Shown: positions 60,437 to 64,000 of the stretch, piece by piece
How the letters are laid out: every line of letters starts with the position of its first letter
How positions within the stretch are numbered: the stretch's first letter is position 1
Assembly (NCBI GenBank): GCA_030615605.1
Contig: JAUWYY010000002.1
Span: 124,001-188,000 of the forward strand
Direction of reading: 5' to 3'
DNA from: a bacterium
GTDB lineage: Bacteria > Armatimonadota > Zipacnadia > Zipacnadales > Zipacnadaceae
Length of the DNA: 64,000 nt
Notes under the pieces: model-generated
Told to the model about the DNA's origin: nothing
Seen by the model: only the letters and a program-made list of their open reading frames with translations
Database searches by the model: none
Position numbers and translations under genes: made by a program

Positions 60437-61408
60437 ATGGTCACCCGTAATTCGCAGGAAAACCCGCAGACCCGCTGCGATCTATGTGGTAGCTCAGATC
60501 ACCACCTTATATTGGACCGCGGCCGCTTCAATACACCTCTTCAAGTTGTTACTTGTAAACGTTGTGGCCTAGTATATCTGACTTACGATCGCTCGCCCGA
60601 AGAACTCGAACGGTTCTACCGCAATGAGTATCGGAAGCAATATGGGCACATGGTAGCGATGCCAGGGTGGAAGCTGCAATCGAAGCAAGACCAGGCGGAG
60701 CGGCGGTGGAGTGCCCTGCAGGCATATGTACCTAAATGTTGCCACTTGTTAGAAATCGGCTGCGCCGAGGGAAGTTTTGCAGCCATTGCACAAGCACACG
60801 GCTGTGTGGTTAGTGCCGTGGAGGTTGAGCCCGCTCTCGCCCGTCATGCCCAAAGCCTCGGTGTGATGGTATATGTGGGCATGTTTGAGGATATGCGATT
60901 TCCATTGCATACGTTCGACGTAGCAGTTTGTTTCCATATTCTGGAACATACATCGAGCCCTACAGCCTTCTTGCACCGCGTTCACCAAGCGCTATGTTCG
61001 GATGGGCTACTTATCATAGAGGTGCCCGACCTCATGCATCCCTACGGACCTCTTTCACATTATTTCCAGCTTCCTCACAGCTACTACTTCACCGAAGTGA
61101 CCTTGATGCTTCTCTTGCGAAAGGTGGGGTTCAGTCCTTGCCACAGCGAGCTAGTGCAGGACAAGGATCGAAGGATAGTGGCCCGTAAAACGGGCGGCAA
61201 TCCGGAACTCGGCTTTGCGAAGGTGGGCGATGATTGGCGTGCCATATACAACCATCTTCACAGCTATCAGGACAGCTACGTACCGCCGTCCCCTAGACTC
61301 CAGGAGTTAGGGCATAGAGGTATCAAGCGGCTTTTCGGCGCACACTACGGCAACAAGATTATCGACAAATTGATTAAGATAAAACGCTGGATAACACAGA
61401 AAAAATGA
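60437..61408 (+). CDS. Class I SAM-dependent methyltransferase with an N-terminal zinc ribbon
   Basis: 323 residues. Residues 14-43 hold two CxxC pairs (CDLC and CKRC), a zinc ribbon. The Rossmann domain has LLEIGCAEGSFAAIAQAHG (motif I), VAVCFHILEHTSSP (the DxxHHxxE-like segment) and LIIEVPDLMHPYGP. This layout resembles the C-methyltransferases of deoxysugar synthesis (TylCIII/NovU type). The next gene is a polytopic membrane protein. Base composition here is more AT-rich than in the flanking housekeeping genes, suggesting separate acquisition. The ribosome site is weak. Confidence 0.85.
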   Translation: MVTRNSQENPQTRCDLCGSSDHHLILDRGRFNTPLQVVTCKRCGLVYLTYDRSPEELERFYRNEYRKQYGHMVAMPGWKLQSKQDQAERRWSALQAYVPKCCHLLEIGCAEGSFAAIAQAHGCVVSAVEVEPALARHAQSLGVMVYVGMFEDMRFPLHTFDVAVCFHILEHTSSPTAFLHRVHQALCSDGLLIIEVPDLMHPYGPLSHYFQLPHSYYFTEVTLMLLLRKVGFSPCHSELVQDKDRRIVARKTGGNPELGFAKVGDDWRAIYNHLHSYQDSYVPPSPRLQELGHRGIKRLFGAHYGNKIIDKLIKIKRWITQKK

Positions 61409-61521
61409 TTTGCCAAATCACGTTCCAGCTATGCGCCTCACTCTGGCTTACTGCTTGGGTCACTCCAATCACGCCATGCTAAGGGTTTTGCTGATGGGGC
61501 GGTGAGTATAGACTTGTCGAG

Positions 61522-63114
61522 GTGAAGACTATAGTCGCGTCACTGAAGAGCCGTGCAGGCGCAGTTGCTCTGGTGGCATTGATAATCGTAGTGGTACTGT
61601 ATAGCTGGGCGCTGACGGGTCGGTTTTTTGATATTATGGGGTCGGTGTACGCCTGTGCTGCTGCGCAGGTCAACCAGGAGCTTGATCTGTACACAGATAC
61701 GGTCGCCCTGCACACGCCGCTTAGTATCCTCTTCCTGGCACTACTGTTTTCCTGGTTCGGGGTTAGCTTGAACGTCTCGACCTTCGCTACGCGCCTCGTT
61801 GCCGGCCTGGAGAGCATCTGGATATATCTGTTTGCTCGTAAGCTACAGATGACCGCGGGCTGGGCCTTCGTAGCGGGGTTGTTCACGCTCATCTGGGGAA
61901 TCGAGCTGGGCGTACTGGGCCGCACACCTTCGGGCTATCTGTGCCTGGGCGCTTTCCTGGCCACGGGAGCTCTGTTCTTCGCAGGAACCTTCCGCGCCCC
62001 CATATTTACACTGCTCGGCGGCTTGCTGGCCGGCGCGGCCTTTTGGACATACCAGGCCAGCGGCACACACATCGTGCTGGCCTTCTTCGTGTGGATTGTG
62101 CTGCGGGTGGTCGGCATTATACCAGGAGATACAAGGCCCCGCCTTCGCAAGACAGCCTACGAGTTGCTGCTGTTTGGGGCCGGCCTGGCCGGCTGCTCCC
62201 TGGTAATCTTCATCTGGGCTCAATATCACGGAAATTGGGCACGAATGCTCTACTGTATCAGAGATATGCCCAGAGAGTCTATGCACCTGTACCTGTGGCG
62301 GTGGTCAGCACTGCTTGACAACTGGACACCTGACTCCCTCAGCTTGAGCGCGCTCAAGTCGTACCTGGGAAGCCTGGATCCCTACCCTCTGGCAGCCATT
62401 GCGTGGCTGCTGCTGACTGTAAGCTGGTTCCGAAGCCGTAGGAGGCTGGCACCTGTCACTTGCTCGCGAGTCGGCTTGCTGCTTACCTTCGGTGGAGTTG
62501 GGATGCTCGTTATGTTTTGGTTCGCAGCGACTTACCGCCTGCTACTTCACGTGATGCCAACGCTGGGGCTAGTAGCGTGCTGGTGGGCCAGCAGAAGAAC
62601 TCAGCAGGCAGGAACAGTTGTTAAGCGTTACTGGCCCGCAGCTCTGCTTGTCCTGTTTATGCTCTGGGGAGTGGTGCGTATCGGACACAACCTTTCCTGG
62701 CGGGGAGATACGCGCGTGGAGTTCCCCACTGCTACTTTCTGGACCACACCCGAGGATGCGGCCTGGCTGGAGCAGGCCGTGGCAACTGTGCACAAAGAGC
62801 ATCCGCCTGGTTCAAGCTGCTTCATCCTGGGCCGGGGCGGCCTGTTACATATTCTGACCCAGACATGGCCAGCCGGCAAGTATCCAATGACAGCATCATT
62901 TCTCTTGAATTCGACGGAATATGAGAAAGCTTGGGAGAAGATTGCTCGATCCTATCCGACATATGTTTACGGCTTTCTGCACAGCCCACGACATATTCAC
63001 ACCGAGCCTTACTCTGAGACCTTCAGCGCAAATATTGACAAGCACTATGAGGTGCACACCCGCCTTGACAGTCATGCCGGTACTTTTGTAGTCTGGGAGA
63101 AACGCACCGAATAA
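61522..63114 (+). CDS. Polytopic membrane protein, GT-C/GT39-like
   Basis: 530 residues from a probable GTG. There are about eleven predicted membrane helices. After the first helix the loop QVNQELDLYTDTVALHTPLS, with LYTDTVALHTPLSIL, has the shape of the first periplasmic loop of GT39/ArnT-like glycosyltransferases (acidic pair, then HxPL). The last 130 residues are extracytoplasmic and soluble (FILGRGGLLHILTQTWPAGK). It may transfer lipid-linked sugars to envelope glycans; it lies next to a deoxysugar-type methyltransferase. Confidence 0.75.
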   Translation: MKTIVASLKSRAGAVALVALIIVVVLYSWALTGRFFDIMGSVYACAAAQVNQELDLYTDTVALHTPLSILFLALLFSWFGVSLNVSTFATRLVAGLESIWIYLFARKLQMTAGWAFVAGLFTLIWGIELGVLGRTPSGYLCLGAFLATGALFFAGTFRAPIFTLLGGLLAGAAFWTYQASGTHIVLAFFVWIVLRVVGIIPGDTRPRLRKTAYELLLFGAGLAGCSLVIFIWAQYHGNWARMLYCIRDMPRESMHLYLWRWSALLDNWTPDSLSLSALKSYLGSLDPYPLAAIAWLLLTVSWFRSRRRLAPVTCSRVGLLLTFGGVGMLVMFWFAATYRLLLHVMPTLGLVACWWASRRTQQAGTVVKRYWPAALLVLFMLWGVVRIGHNLSWRGDTRVEFPTATFWTTPEDAAWLEQAVATVHKEHPPGSSCFILGRGGLLHILTQTWPAGKYPMTASFLLNSTEYEKAWEKIARSYPTYVYGFLHSPRHIHTEPYSETFSANIDKHYEVHTRLDSHAGTFVVWEKRTE

Positions 63115-63143
63115 TAGCTCAGCCAGTGCGAGGAGGATAGACA

Positions 63144-64000
63144 TTGGTCACCGAAATGGAAATGGTCGCAATCAAGTCAGGCGAGCAGCTTCAGATCATC
63201 CGCGTGGCCGCTCCTGATGCACAGTGGAAAGAGCCAATAGTTGAGGCACTGCAGCACAAAGGCGAGTCCTGGGTGGACACTATCCGGATGACGCTTGAAC
63301 AGTCTCTGGAAGGCGTGCAGTGCTACTACTACCTGGGCCTGCTGGACGGGGAGATCGTCGGCAATATTACCACCGTCGAGGCCATCGAAATGGGCGTCGG
63401 CATTCTCGGCCATGTTTTCACCAGTCCCACCCACCGCCGCAAGGGCATCTGCATGGCGCTGATGGAGACAGTCACCCGCGACTTCGCCGCGCGTGGCGGT
63501 GAAGCGATGACGCTGGGCACCGGCTACGACAGCCCCGCCTACCATATCTACCACCGCTTCGGCTTTGCGGGCATTGGCGCATCAGGGCGGATGATCTGGG
63601 AGGCCCGGCCTGACTTTCTCGACGGCTACTTCGCAGCCGACTCCACCGATGTTGCCGACATTAGCTGGCCGGACTGGTCCCGCCTGGACCTGCTCTACAC
63701 CATTCCCGAGGGCAGCTTCCTGCGCGGCATCTACTTCGGGCACTACGGACCCTGCGAGTACGAGGACAATTTCCTCCGGCTGTCGAAGCTAACCACTGAC
63801 ACTGAGTCTGCCCAGTCAAAGGTGCTTATCAAGCCGGGTGGCGAGGTCGTCGGCCATGCTATGCTGGTACCCGACCCGCGCTGGCACAATGATGTCTGGC
63901 TGCTCGATCTCTTCGTGCACCCTGACTTCTATCCAGCCGCCGGTGAGCTGCTGGCCGCGATAGAGCTGCCGCCGGGTCGAAAGGTCCAAGCTTATGCCGA
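63144..64000 (+). CDS. GNAT-family acetyltransferase, C-terminus beyond the window
   Basis: At least 285 residues, open at the right edge. The TTG at 63144 has AGGAGGA 5 bases upstream. The first 150 residues are a GNAT domain with HVFTSPTHRRKGICMALME (motif A, R-K-G-I-x-M) and YHIYHRFGFAGIGASGRM as the closing strand. From residue about 225 a second segment (GGEVVGHAMLVPDPRWHNDV, LLDLFVHPDFYPAAGEL) also looks like the beta-alpha core of a GNAT fold, so it is probably a tandem two-GNAT protein. The substrate is unknown. Unrelated in detail to the GNAT gene at 37098. Confidence 0.85.
   Translation, partial: MVTEMEMVAIKSGEQLQIIRVAAPDAQWKEPIVEALQHKGESWVDTIRMTLEQSLEGVQCYYYLGLLDGEIVGNITTVEAIEMGVGILGHVFTSPTHRRKGICMALMETVTRDFAARGGEAMTLGTGYDSPAYHIYHRFGFAGIGASGRMIWEARPDFLDGYFAADSTDVADISWPDWSRLDLLYTIPEGSFLRGIYFGHYGPCEYEDNFLRLSKLTTDTESAQSKVLIKPGGEVVGHAMLVPDPRWHNDVWLLDLFVHPDFYPAAGELLAAIELPPGRKVQAYA

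Noticed and set aside
1-64000. CRISPR arrays or rRNA genes
   Set aside because: No regularly spaced direct repeats and no rRNA-like sequence were seen.

Overview
The window looks like chromosomal DNA of a free-living, at least partly anaerobic, diderm bacterium of moderately high GC. An S-layer-homology porin (14350-15738) points to an outer membrane of the type seen in Armatimonadota, Cyanobacteria, Deinococcota and diderm Firmicutes. A tungsten/molybdenum-type aldehyde:ferredoxin oxidoreductase, a UroD-type and an MttB-type methyltransferase, and stand-alone B12-binding radical SAM proteins point to anaerobic one-carbon or aldehyde chemistry. An uncultured Armatimonadota-like lineage is my best guess from gene content, but no marker here settles it.

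Layout. 1-4 kb: a small membrane protein cut by the window edge, then an SbcC/YhaN-like ATPase and its SbcD/YhaO-like nuclease. 4-9.4 kb: two secreted proteins that share a domain, a cold-shock protein, a gcvH-lipM lipoylation operon, a homocysteine methyltransferase and a DUF4349 protein. 9.7-16.6 kb: a GH65-like lipoprotein, a cyclophilin lipoprotein, a DUF72 protein, the SLH porin and a second envelope protein. 17-20.5 kb: an orphan amino-acid-type binding lipoprotein, a collapsed HAD gene, and an alternating array of four small membrane-protein genes with conserved ends and divergent cores. 20.5-25.5 kb: a serine protease, a DUF2157/GDYXXLXY pair and the infC-rpmI-rplT operon. 26-33 kb: a gamma-glutamyltransferase and a UroD/AOR operon. 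33-43 kb: a large secreted HExxH protein, then a patchwork of truncated genes (IS1380-like, L,D-transpeptidase, glycosidase, SIR2-like), a GNAT/sialidase pair, an MttB-like enzyme, an NYN protein and an integrase relic beside tRNA-Leu. 43-50 kb: a housekeeping run (lipoprotein, sppA, polA, rpsA, coaE). 50-56 kb: a GldA/F/G-type ABC export operon with a DUF4340 protein and argD. 56-64 kb: a restriction-like nuclease domain, a dead helicase with a consensus promoter, a HAD phosphatase, a radical SAM protein, a methyltransferase, a polytopic membrane protein and a GNAT enzyme cut by the right edge.

Two themes stand out. First, there are eleven probable gene relics, nearly all made by clean deletion of a 5' end or of the middle of a gene rather than by accumulated stop codons. 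Second, several housekeeping genes have unusual details: a probable non-AUG start for infC, a polymerase I with Tyr at the ddNTP-discrimination position and a dead proofreading domain, and a serial acidic repeat on ribosomal protein S1. The most unusual apparently undescribed unit is the four-gene membrane-protein array at 18397-20535.
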